64,000 nucleotides of DNA from Lepiota brunneoincarnata (Eukaryota > Basidiomycota > Agaricomycetes > Agaricales > Agaricaceae), in NCBI GenBank assembly GCA_023014365.1, contig JAEBUN010000005.1, positions 1,736,001 to 1,800,000 on the forward strand, read 5' to 3'. A program made the position numbers and the translations under genes. Positions 11,748 through 21,776 of the stretch are shown here, piece after piece (position 1 is the stretch's first letter; each line of letters begins with the position of its first letter). Below the pieces are notes generated by a model. That model was not told the origin of the DNA. It worked only from the letters and a program-made list of their open reading frames with translations, and searched no databases.

Positions 11748-13672
11748 TCATTTAGTCGCCCGTATATATCGTACCAGGACAGAGTACGCGACAGACATCC
11801 CCGCCACCCCGAACAAAAATGCACCTACGCATTGCACACCTGTTATTATGGATGCTTGGCGAGCCGCCTTGCGTCGAGCAGTGGCATAGCTGATATCTGG
11901 CCGGAAGGTGACCATTGTATAGAGCGGTAGCCACCCTCTGGGCTCAACCGTTGCAAAGGGGTTTCGAGATAATAATGATACGAGCGACGGCAAGGAGACC
12001 GGCTGTGATGTGCTGCAAGCGTACAGAATATTGTCTAGCGTCTTTCTTAAGAGGTAGGTCAAGGTGGTAACGGAGTGCCGCATCTCCACGCTTTAGGGAG
12101 GGCAAATGCGTCAGCTAAATTTCGGTGAAATGCAAAAAAATAGAACTCACTAGTTATCCATGGCAAGGTCGCAGATGGCGACCAAATCCTGATGGCGATT
12201 CTCAGAGTAACAACCAAGTGCAGACGCCAACCTATCGTCCACATCCTTGAGAGAGCCGTCGATACCTTTGGGGACCGTTGATGGTACACCCTCCTGTGCA
12301 AAAAGTGCCGACAGTATCCGCACATCTTCCAGGCCACAGTTCAAACCCTGGCCGTAAAATGGAACCATGGAATGTGCTGCGTCACCCAGAAGAATGACAC
12401 GATCCTTGTAGTGATATGGCTTCGACTGTGAAGGAATATGATTGGTCGAATAAAGTTTGATACAGTTCCTGACACCACGCCCTACCTTGGTACATATCAG
12501 CGGACTCCTTGGATTGCTCAAAAAATCGTTTACGAGGTTTTCCTCGCCGATAATACGAAGAGCATCAGGAAAATACAAATTGAACCAAGACAAAGCGGCA
12601 TCGGGGGTGTTTATTCCATCCAGCACGGAACTTGGCGCAAATAGAGTGCATGTAAAAGTCTTGTCCTGTGAGAAAAAAAAAAAAAAGAGTAATCCATCAC
12701 ATCCACAGAGCACGAACATTGACAGTGAAACTGATGGCTTACTTTGTTTGGAAGGGCGATCAGCATGAAAGAGTGACGGGGCCAAATGTGCAGATGGTTG
12801 GGATCCAAGAGAAACGCGGGTTGGCCATCGCTATCTCGGCCTGCCGGCATCTTTAGCTCGATGTATTCGTCCTTGATGTACTCCTGTTGATAGTCCATTC
12901 TGGAAAGATTAAGGCGTTTAGTTTTACAGAAAATTTGGGGTTCCTTTTTAAATAAAAGGCCACGACTTGCCTCACCACTCGCATCAACTGTCGCCGGACA
13001 ACGGAGTAACTTCCGTCAGCACCAATACAAAAATCGAATTCAACTCTGGATTCGAGGCCGGAAGCGTTATCCCGAACAGTGATAAATTTGTGGTCAAAAT
13101 CCGCAGCAATAACTTTGTGATTAAACAGGATGCCGATTTTGCTAGAAGCGCAGGCTTCTTCCACAAGACCTTCGTTGAGGAGTGCCCGGTCAATAGAGTT
13201 GATACACTAGGGCGAATAAGAGTATTTAGAGGGTTGTCGGCGGACGGAGCAGGGGGGGGGCGCCATGGAATTGCGTACTTGGCCATCTCTATCATACCTC
13301 TGGCTTTCCTGCTTGCCAGATAAGGTGTGGATCATGCGTCCACGCATGGGGATGGCATCCCGTAAGAATCGCCGAGCCGCTGAGGGATTGATTACTTCCA
13401 GGGCAGCTATTCCCCTGTGCGATATAGCCAGATTAATGGAACGCTGCTGGGAAGCAGACTGTGAGGGAGGGAGCCGCAGGTCTGTGAGAGATTAGAAATA
13501 GAAGACGGAAAGGGTTTGGCTCCAGATGGCCAAACGCACCCGGACGTCCTTCATAGACTTCCACATTCCAACCGTGCTTGGCGAGAGCAAGGGCGGCCAG
13601 ACAGCCTACCGGGCCAGCACCAACAACGACGGCCTTGCGTGGACGTTCTGGAAGGGTCAGCATACGCGGCAA
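11748..13672 (-). CDS. BNA4: kynurenine 3-monooxygenase
   Basis: Seven exons (13672-13540, 13481-13279, 13206-12971, 12899-12743, 12665-12486, 12425-12151, 12090-11748) give 508 residues. The FAD enzyme hydroxylates L-kynurenine to 3-hydroxykynurenine using NADPH and O2, usually at the mitochondrial outer membrane. Visible signatures are VVVGAGPVG (dinucleotide fold, residues 15-23), RSINLAISHRG, FCIGADGSYS, HIWPRHSFMLIALPN and LLGDAAHSMVPFYGQGLNCG. The C-terminal MRHSVTTLTYLLRK and YTMVTFRPDISY blocks are typical of the family. Intron 3 (12970-12900) uses a GC donor, AG|GCAAGT; only this choice restores RRQLMRVVRMDYQQ in phase. The 60-nt intron 12485-12426 has no stop and keeps the frame, so it could be read through. 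The gene is divergent from kynureninase, which acts on its product. Confidence 0.96.
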
Positions 13673-13911
13673 AGAGACTATCAGACGGGGGCTAGATATA
13701 ACACATTATATTCCGTTTTCCTCATATTCGTCACTTTGAGCGAGTGATAACTACTATTTGACTAAAAAGGATATCCGCAGGCCGATCGCCGATGGAAGAT
13801 TGATCAGGGCCGGCCGATGAAATCTTTGACTCTCGGATCTAGCAATGTGGTGGCCATTGGGCCGCGTTAATCCTTCTTGCCCGGATACCCCTCGCTAGCA
13901 CCCCCCTCAAC
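13673..13911. promoter_or_regulatory. bidirectional promoter of KMO and kynureninase
   Basis: Only 239 bases separate the two divergent start codons, so the two consecutive pathway genes must share promoter DNA and may be co-regulated. An AT-rich stretch with TATA-like sequence lies at about 13692-13715. No specific factor site could be assigned. Confidence 0.6.
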
Positions 13912-15639
13912 ATGGACGAGCTCAACATCCCCCTGAGCACCCAGTTTGTGTATCCTTCCAATCGCGAGGTTGGGGGATCTTTGCGACCAGATCAAGGTGG
14001 CTTTGCTCAGGATCATACCCTTTCCTTGTTAATATTTCCTTTCTAGATTCTAAATGCACATACCTGTGTGGTAACTCTCTTGGACTCATGTCCAAGCGTT
14101 CAAAGGCCCTGGTCGAGGAAGAACTCGATATTTGGGGTGGACGGTGGGCTGATTTCTCGTCCTCTCCTTCCCGTAATACCGATCCAACCCCGCAGTGGAG
14201 TTTTCGGCCACTTCCATCGCTCGCTCAGCCGCCCATGGGTAGAATATACGGACAAATTAACCCCGCTCATGGCTGAGGTTGTTGGTGAGTTGATCTCGGC
14301 CGTGCTTTCCCTAAACGACGGGATTTACGCGATGATACTTTAGGGGCAAGCGAGAAGGAAGTCGCCGTTATGGCCACGTTGACGAGTAATCTTCATCTTA
14401 TGATGGATTCCTTCTACAAACCAACTCCTGACCGTTACAAAATCCTTTGCGAGACGAAAGCCTTCCCCTCGGATCAAGTAAGTGTCCTGCACCACACGTA
14501 AATGAATTTGAGCACTGACTTGATCTCCAAGTATGCCTTCACGTCACAGGCCCTTGCCCATGGCCTCGATCCTGCAAGCGCAATACTGAAAGTGAGCCCT
14601 AGGGAAGGCGAATATACTCTTCGAGAAGAGGATATCCTCAAAATTTTGGATGAGCAAGGGTCTTCCATCGCTCTCGTTCTTTTCAGTGGTGTTCAATACT
14701 ACACTGGCCAGTGGTTCCCCATGGAATCGATAACCAAGAAGGCTAAAGAACAGGTAAGCCACGCCTGTCATCCATTCAGTTGTGTGATGCCGAAAGCCTC
14801 ATTTTCTTTTATCATCGATTGGCGTGGCTGACACATGTATTGACAACTTATTACCAGGGATGCATTTGTGGCTGGGATCTTGCCCATGCTGCAGGAAACG
14901 TTCCCCTTCGCTTACACGACTGGAACGTTGATTTCGCCGTTTGGTGTACTTATAAATATTTGAATTCGGGCCCCGGTGGTATCGCCGGCCTTTTTATGCA
15001 TGAGAAGTGGAATAATATCGAACGCCCAAAGTAAGTTGTCACAATTTTCCCTGGCGTAGTGGTTCTTCTTTCACTATCCGGTTTTTATTTTATATTTTTT
15101 TTAAATGTAGATTCGCAGGGTGGTGGGGACATGAGCTTGCCACGCGCTTCGAGATGCCGCCTATTTTCTCACCCATTACTGGTGCGCAAGGATTCCAGCA
15201 ATCGAATCCCAGCATCCTTGCCTTGGCTTCCCTTCTTGGTTCTCTGGAAACTCTCAAGGACGCTGGAATGATGAACCCAGTGCGAGAGCGTTCTGTGCGG
15301 CTCACTGGTAGACTAGAGGCCCTTCTTAAGCAGTCCAAACATTATGTCCCAGTGTCCGAAGTCCAGCGGAGGTACTCACAGCCAAGCTCCGCGGCTCCTG
15401 GATTCACGATCATCACGCCGGCCGACCCTTCTTCCCGGGGTGCACAACTTTCCCTGCTGTTTTTACCTGTGGGATCGGGCATCATGCAGAAGGTCTTCAA
15501 TAACCTCGTCTCGTACGGGGTGATTGGAGATGAGAGGCAACCAGACGTGATCCGCCTTGCACCTGCTGCTGTATACAACACACTCAAAGACTGCGAAGAC
15601 GCAGCGAAATACGTCGAACTGGCTATCGAGTCTATGTGA
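13912..15639 (+). CDS. BNA5: kynureninase
   Basis: Seven exons (13912-13996, 14047-14143, 14196-14284, 14344-14477, 14532-14753, 14858-15030, 15111-15639) give 442 residues. This PLP enzyme cleaves 3-hydroxykynurenine to 3-hydroxyanthranilate and alanine. Family marks are [39 protein letters not shown], the aspartate in [10 protein letters not shown], and the PLP lysine (about residue 242) in [12 protein letters not shown]. The C-terminal domain is complete. Exon 2 ends within an Arg codon at 14143; the alternative donors break the RGVFGHF block. The preceding gene supplies its substrate and the following gene supplies kynurenine itself, so the pathway context is strong. Confidence 0.96.
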
Positions 15640-15748
15640 TGGAGGGAGCACGCCTGGTGGGGAATAAAACATACGGCGGCCTAAGATTGCGATGAAATCA
15701 ACCTTGTATAGTAGTAGTACACCAAGTATCAAGATTGAACCTGTACTT

Positions 15749-16633
15749 TTACTTTCCCTGCACAAATTGACCCACAATTCTGACAAACTCGTCACTGACT
15801 AGAATGTCGTCGTGCCCTTCGGTCAACGACGCGTTGTAGAAAACATGATTGCTAGCAGATTGTCCGTATTCTGATTTCAAATGCTCCAACATTCGCTCAC
15901 TCTGAGGAACATCCACGAGCGTGTCCCCTTGAGAGTGGATGATAAGCCAATTAACTCCGGACCGCCTCACGGGGTAGGTGGTCACAGCAAAGGCTGCATA
16001 TGATTCCAATCTCCCAAAAGCAGGAGCAATGAACCAGTCCAGGTAAGTTGGAAAATGGGAATTGAGCATATCCAAGTCATATATGCCTTCAGACAGAGCT
16101 ATGCCTTTGACTGCGTCGAGCAGTGCTGGGGATGGAGTTAGACTTGGAGTTATTTTTGAAGAATCCAAAAACACAGATGCCACCATATGAGCACCGCAGC
16201 TGTGGCCCATCACGAACAGCCTTTTAGGGTCATATATACGGCCCATGCCAGAGGGACCATCCCAGGCTAGAAGGAATTCTAAAAATTGTAGAATATCTTC
16301 CGCGTGCGAGGGATGGCGTAGAACATCGCCCTTCGTATCTTGGGGCGGTGTCAACCGGTAGTTCGGTACGGCGACAGGAGAACTGGTGTAGAGTGCGATT
16401 TTTTGGGCGAGAACGGCGTGGTCCTTCTTGTCCTCTCTGAGATAGGGGTTAGCCGCTTGGAGGGGGGAGTGGGATAAACGAGCGTACGTGCGCCATGCAC
16501 CGCCATGGACGAAACAGATCAATGGCTTTGGGGAGGGATCGGTGGCGAGACTCTGGGGTATGTAGAGGTCAAACTGGTGTAGCAAGCTGCGGGCGGGCCC
16601 CCGGGTATACGGTATGTTGGGATGGACATCCAT
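15749..16633 (-). CDS. BNA7: kynurenine formamidase-like alpha/beta hydrolase
   Basis: A single uninterrupted exon of 294 codons. The protein is an alpha/beta hydrolase with the oxyanion motif HGGAW (residues 43-47), the nucleophile elbow GHSCG (Ser about 145), a later aspartate (QGDTLVD) and a C-terminal histidine in EGHDD. This triad and length fit the fungal arylformamidase family, which turns N-formylkynurenine into kynurenine. By sequence alone the family cannot be separated cleanly from related small esterases. Its position directly beside kynureninase and KMO is the stronger argument for this function. Its 3' end lies 109 bp from the kynureninase stop (convergent), and its start is 132 bp from PMP3 (divergent). 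Confidence 0.83.
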   Translation of the reverse strand: MDVHPNIPYTRGPARSLLHQFDLYIPQSLATDPSPKPLICFVHGGAWRTYARLSHSPLQAANPYLREDKKDHAVLAQKIALYTSSPVAVPNYRLTPPQDTKGDVLRHPSHAEDILQFLEFLLAWDGPSGMGRIYDPKRLFVMGHSCGAHMVASVFLDSSKITPSLTPSPALLDAVKGIALSEGIYDLDMLNSHFPTYLDWFIAPAFGRLESYAAFAVTTYPVRRSGVNWLIIHSQGDTLVDVPQSERMLEHLKSEYGQSASNHVFYNASLTEGHDDILVSDEFVRIVGQFVQGK

Positions 16634-16765
16634 GGTGTGGAGTGGGTGAGCAACTCTCCTTCCCCCCTCTGGATGACGTCATCAGCCACGGCCACCTATA
16701 TAGTACCACTCCGGACCTCAAAACTTTTCTTCACCCCCCCCCCCCTCCCATCTAACTCCTTTACA
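16634..16765. promoter_or_regulatory. bidirectional promoter of formamidase-like gene and PMP3
   Basis: This 132-bp spacer holds a perfect 8-bp TGACGTCA palindrome (16674-16681), the consensus for ATF/CREB-type bZIP factors. It also has a CTATATAG TATA-like element (16696-16703) oriented towards PMP3 and a C-rich run (about 16735-16747) just before the PMP3 start. Stress-responsive bZIP control is an inference from the site alone. Confidence 0.6.
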
Positions 16766-17161
16766 ATGGCTCTAACTGCTTCCGACATCTGCAAGGTGGG
16801 CTTCTGGTACACACACTACTAACGCTCCTTTCTAACCCCAACCCCCCTTCTAGATACTTGTCGCTATCTTTATTCCACCTCTGGGGGTCTTTCTAGAGCG
16901 AGGTTGCACCGCCGACTTGGTGCGTCCTTTCCTGATCGATTCCAGTGACCCTCCTTCTCACTTTCACATAGCCTATCAACATCCTTCTAACAATCCTTGG
17001 ATACATGTACGTTGCTGGACTAGCCCGCGTGATGCTCAACTCTGACCCAAACTCTAGCCCAGGAATCATCCATGGTGCGGTGTTGGCATCATCATTCGAG
17101 GTTATCGTGTTTACTCACCCATTTCGAAACAACAGCACTATACATCATTCTGAAATACTGA
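16766..17161 (+). CDS. PMP3: PMP3/SNA-family plasma-membrane proteolipid
   Basis: Five very small exons (16766-16795, 16854-16919, 16972-17006, 17058-17074, 17136-17161) join in phase to give exactly 57 residues, the usual length for the family. The product starts MALTASDICK, has two hydrophobic helices joined by ERGCTADL, and ends GIIHALYIILKY. Pmp3 proteins sit in the plasma membrane and help set membrane potential and salt tolerance. No exon exceeds 66 bases and one is 17 bases, so ordinary open-frame searches miss the gene. Every junction is GT-AG and the assembled protein matches the family along its whole length, so the model is secure despite the tiny exons. Confidence 0.95.
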
Positions 17162-17296
17162 TGTTAATACCTCCTGATCACGGCCTCTTGGAGAGGCGGA
17201 TCAACTTGGACGATGTTCTGTCATTTCTTCGCCACGTCGGCACTTTGTCCATCCCTCTATGTAGAACGTTGTTACATGAACTGTTATTATCGTAAA

Positions 17297-20200
17297 TTAC
17301 AGCTCCTTGATGGTTTGTTCTTCAGCCTCGCTGTCCGTCTCAGAATCGTTGCTTTCCTCGCTGTCGGATTCGGTGGGTAGTGCTGGGGTGGTCTCATCGT
17401 CGCTTACAGCTAGGGAATTGGCTGGGGGGGTGAGAAGTGCAGATTGTGCCTTCTCTTCGCTCTCTTCCTCGCTTTCGCTCATGGACTCGGTCTGAGCCGC
17501 GTCCGAGGCCTTGACGTCACCTTCGCTTTCATCTTCTTCGCTTTTGTCTTCTTCGCTCTCCTCCGCCTGTTGCTTCCTAGTCATCTTCTCGGGTTCTGGT
17601 TCCTCCTCACTCTCCTCCTCACTCTCCTCACTCTCCTGGTCATCAAACTGTTTGATCATGTGGGCTCCAATAAGCCAGCATTTCTTGAAGCTATCTGTTT
17701 CTGGGCCTGGTTTGCGGTCTTCCCCTTTAGAGCGAGGGAGTCTGTGCCATGCCCTGATGTCCTCTTCGTCAATGATATCATCTTGATACAATGCAGGCCA
17801 ATATTTGCCCGAACAATGGCATGCGTGAGGAAGTCGCACAGTGGGCCTGAGAGGATCCAGATCATTATCGCCAATCGCACGCCCCAAAACGACGCGTTCT
17901 CACTGACCTGTAAAAGACTCACTGTCTCCACAGCGTCGACACCCCCGATTTTATCAATCAAGGCACCCCATCTGCCAACCATTGATGTTATTTCTTTCCT
18001 CTGCTGAATAGGTCCAGAATCCACAAGCGGTATTCTCTCAACAATAGCAGCGATAACGGCCTGCCTGACACGCGTCAGTGGCACATTACTCGCCATGCGC
18101 AGTGTTTTAAGTTCGACTGAAGCATTGTCCACAGAATGGCCTTCCGCAAAGGCACGCTCGAGGGACTGCTGAACCTCGATTTGAAATTCTTTGTCAGCGC
18201 TATCCGGGAAAGTGGGAATATCAGAAGGTGTCGAAGTGTCAGAGAGCGCCGAGAGCGATCGACCATCGTATTGGGAGTCACTATCGTCTTCATCTGATGT
18301 TTTATCGCCGTCCTCAGATGTCTCTGACCCGGGATCAGAGGCCAGGATGTCAGAAGCATCATCACCTGCTCGGCAGCAGATATGTCGGTGTTAGTCAACT
18401 GTGGAATATTCATTTAAAAAAAAAAAGTAGGACGAGGCACGAACCGAGTCGCATGAAACGCTGATTCTTGAAATTTTCGACGTCTTCAATGTCTTCTTCC
18501 TCGTCAGGTGGACCCCCTGGCCACACGAGAGCATTGGAATCCTTTCCCAAGTTAAGAGTCCCTCTTATTGTTTCCTGATCTGTGAACACATAAACGGGTA
18601 AATTCTCGTGCGAATTTTTATAAGGGGTGTAATCGGAAAACCCACTTTCTTCCACAGCTTCGAGATCCGAGTCTTCTTCATCCGAACTCTCGGTCGAGGC
18701 GGTCTTGGCGATGCTTTCTCCCTTGACCGATAGGCGTTGAAAGGGTGATAGCGTGACATCCGGACCGATCTTGACACCATCACCAATGAGGGAGCCATTC
18801 TGTACGTGCGTATTCTCTTTAATCATACATCCGGACCCAACAATTGATCTTTTAATCTTGCAATTAGGTCCAATGATGGTATTGTCAAAGATATAGGAAT
18901 GGTCGATTACTGTGCCCGCGCCGATGGTGCAATTCCGGCCAATTACGGAGGAAATAACCTCTACGTGTTCGGATATTTGCGCTGAGGGTCCAATCAAAGT
19001 ATTGGTGCCAACTTTGCAGGTTCTTTGTGTGGTGCGTCAAATAATGGTCGTGCTAGATGGTACATATAGATACCCTTACCGAGCGAGTACGACAGAACCG
19101 TCTTTAGGGATATACCGATTACCTCTGAGATGTTCGTATGCGTGTCCGCCAGGATGATTATCATCAGGAACCAGAGGGAATGACCACCTTGATAATATAT
19201 CTTTGCTGGACAAGAGTGTAAGGCAATAGACAGTGCGATATAGGTTGCATACCGACCTTATTGATTCGTAGCTGCGAGTGTCCTGTACGCGTGCAGCGTA
19301 GCCGTCTTTAGCAACATAAAGATGAATATTCTTCATCAACAAGTCTGATGTCAAAACACCATGCACGAAGTCTCTTCGGATGTCAAGATAGTCAAAATTG
19401 TCTTGGAAGAGTGATGGCACCTGTAGCAACAAGGAATATGTATGGGGGAGAGGGGGATGAAGGAAATGATGCACGTATATACCTCGACAGAGCAGACGTC
19501 AATCGAACAATCAATGAGATCGTTGCGAATCTCCACCTCTGGATGCTCCGTTAGAATATCGCGGGGTATTTTGGCGATTTTGGTTGAAGGAAACCCGGTG
19601 ATGGGCTCGTAGTGCAGACACTCTGACGTCTGAGAATCAAGCACGAATATCGAAGACTCGCCGCGAGCTCTGTCGACCAACAGAGAAGGTAAACAAAAAA
19701 CGGGTTCGGCAGTCAATCGGAAATTTTAACCTTGTTCTATGTCGTGCCCCACTCTCCTTCACGACAATCGTCATTATGGCATCTTTGTTTGTCTTTCGCC
19801 GTTCCTTGTGAACACGGACAACCTCGTCAATCCTGATGTTGCTGACAAGATCTCCCATTACGAGCACAAAATCAGTAGTGACCAGGCCTCTAGTGTAGAT
19901 ATCGCGCATGGCGTCCCCCGGAGAATAGGTTTCCTTCGAGGTCATGATAGGTACAATCTTCATTCCTGAACCAGGTTTTGACCATTTCGACTCCCTTTCC
20001 GGGTCCAATCAGCGCTAGGGGAGGGCGGCAGAGAGGGAGGGAGCAAATACCTCACTGCCTCCTTGACTTGTCCGGCGTGTGACCGGCAAATTATGAACAC
20101 TTCTTGTACACCCGCCAGTGCGAGAGATTCGAAAGTCCAGTCCAAAAGTGGTGCATTACAGATAGGCAAGAGACACTGTCTCAGGTTATTAGTATGAAGC

Positions 20201-20351
20201 GGGGACTCGAATTCGGGTTCCTTACGCGGGGCTTGCGAGCAGTAAGGGGTCTAAATCGTTTGTTGAAACTATCGGCGAGGATAACAGCCTGTAGGACCTC
20301 ATCATCATCATCAGTCAACTTGTCCTTCGCGGTGTTGGATTGAGAGGCCAT
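17297..20351 (-). CDS. GCD6: eIF2B epsilon subunit (GCD6), one extra base in last exon
   Basis: Nine exons: 20351-20226, 20175-20051, 19994-19731, 19669-19483, 19420-19257, 19205-19080, 19022-18445, 18365-17908, 17846-17297. The product is the catalytic subunit of the guanine-exchange factor that recharges eIF2 with GTP. Visible parts are the N-terminal nucleotidyltransferase-like domain (AVILADSFNKRF, LPICNAPLLDWTFE), the left-handed beta-helix hexapeptide repeats (VGTNTLIGPSAQISEHVEV, IGAGTVIDHSYIFDN) and a C-terminal W2 HEAT domain. The last exon has 550 bases where 549 are needed. Reading breaks between FGQIL and PALYQDDIIDEEDIRAW, at a GG (17798-17799; CC on the plus strand), so one extra base is present. 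Beyond W2 is a long Glu/Ser-rich tail ending EQTIKEL. The corrected length would be about 858 residues. Confidence 0.92.
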
Positions 20352-20744
20352 CGTAGATGGCAGTACATCGGCGAGCGGCTTAGCAACTGGAAATGATCAT
20401 ATTCCTAAATCGGGCAATCACAACGACCTTCATCTTCAAAAAGAGATAAAAAAGATTACAATTGAACCTAAAGACGTAAGACACGATCCAGTGGAAGCAA
20501 CTACAGGGTATTTAGGGCAGGAAGTGGATCGAGGATTAGGTGCTAAAGGCGGATGAGGCTAGTCATGAAAATCATAAAGCAATCAACCAAATCCAAACGT
20601 ATGATAGAAGAAACGCGGCGAATGGTATGCATCCATGGGAGGAGAGATATGATTGGAAAACAAGAAAGGGAAGGTAAATAAAAATTTTCGTAACAGTCAT
20701 TCAGGAGAAGCAACCCAAGAAACCCTACAACGCCATCCCTGTCT
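20352..20744. other. intergenic region upstream of eIF2B-epsilon
   Basis: The spacer holds the 3' end region of the Ala/Glu-rich gene and the presumed promoter of eIF2B-epsilon. It is A-rich at 20435-20470. No gene is supported. Confidence 0.4.
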
Positions 20745-21776
20745 TTACGCAGCAGCAGCGACGACGGGGGCGGCAGCTGGAGCAGCTGCGCCCTCAGAGG
20801 TTTGGTCCTCAGTTTTCGATCCGGTTGCTGGGGGAGTAGCCTCAGTGGCAGGGTTCTCAAGAGGAGCAACGGGAGCGGGCTCTTCAATCTTCGGTGGGTT
20901 CTCGTCAACTTTAGCAGGGGCGGCAACCTCTTGCTTGTTCTTGGCTTTGAAAAAGTCACCAACGCGAGCAGAGAGACGACGTCCAACTTTAGTGGCTTTG
21001 GACGTCTTTTCCTCCTTCTACGTACAGAATTAGCCTAGCACACGACTTGAGGGATATTCGGTTACAAACCTTCTCCACAACAGGTGCTTCAGCAGGAGCC
21101 TCGGCGGCAGCGGCGGCGGCGGGGGGAGCAGCGGCCGTTTCACTAGGGCACGGTCAGATCGGGTGTGGGAATTCAAAACACAACTTACGTCTCCTTCACA
21201 GGGTCAGCGGCAGGAGCTTCCTCAGCTTTCGCCTCAGGCTCGACGGGGGCCTCAGTAGAAGCGGCGGTCTCATCCTTGGGGGCCTCCTCAGAGGCTTCCG
21301 ACCCTTCTTTCTTCTTCTCCTTCTTGGGAGACTTGGGAGACCTGGATTTCTTGTCCTTGAAAGGAGCAAGGAGCTTGGCAAGAAGACTGGGGCTCTTGGG
21401 CCTCTCGTCTTTCTTAGCCTCGGTCTCAGCCTGGGAGAGGAGTTCAACGACAGGATGACGCGAGGGTAGATAATACTTACAGGCTTTGTCCTCTTCTTTG
21501 GGAGGCTCCTCGGCGGCGGCAGCAGCAGGAGTGGCATCAGGCGCAGTAGAAGCGGCGGCTTCGGTAGCGGCAGGAGCAACAGTTTCCTCAACCTTGGCCT
21601 CTTCCTTAGCAGCCTTGAGCGACGCGTCAGTAGCCAAAAACAGTTTAGGATAAAGTCGGACTCACGGGAGCAACCTCTTCGACCTTGGGAACCTCGGCAG
21701 TAGAGGTCTCAGTGGCCTTGGGCTCCTCGACGGGGGCAGCAGCGGGAGTGGTAGCGGCAGCTTCGGTGGTAGACAT
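20745..21776 (-). CDS. Ala/Glu/Lys-rich low-complexity protein, unknown function
   Basis: The model is exons 21776-21666, 21613-21189, 21142-21070 and 21017-20745, about 293 residues. The composition is extremely rich in Ala, Glu, Pro and Lys, with no signal peptide or membrane segment. Two less simple islands stand out: SPSLLAKLLAPFKDKKSRS and KATKVGRRLSARVGDFFKAK. The second is a basic, amphipathic-looking block that may bind membrane or protein. The rest is probably disordered. Within exon 2, bases 21479-21430 look like a perfect 50-nt intron (GTAAGT...CCCAG), but removing it breaks the frame by one base. Dropping one base of the GG/CC at 21482-21483 would repair this. I do not recognise the family. 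Confidence 0.7.

Noticed and set aside
17498..17520. TGACGTCA sites inside coding sequence (about 17511 and 51606)
   Set aside because: Both lie within exons of eIF2B-epsilon and PIG-H and are explained by the protein sequence, so they are not called as regulatory sites.
17444..18007. 187-codon plus-strand frame with many hydrophobic residues
   Set aside because: It is the complement of the Glu/Ser-rich tail and W2 domain of eIF2B-epsilon. Leu/Phe runs arise from the antisense of Glu/Lys codons.
21047..21469. Gly/Ala-rich plus-strand frames resembling a structural protein
   Set aside because: They are the antisense of the Ala/Glu-rich gene, which has proper introns and start on the minus strand.
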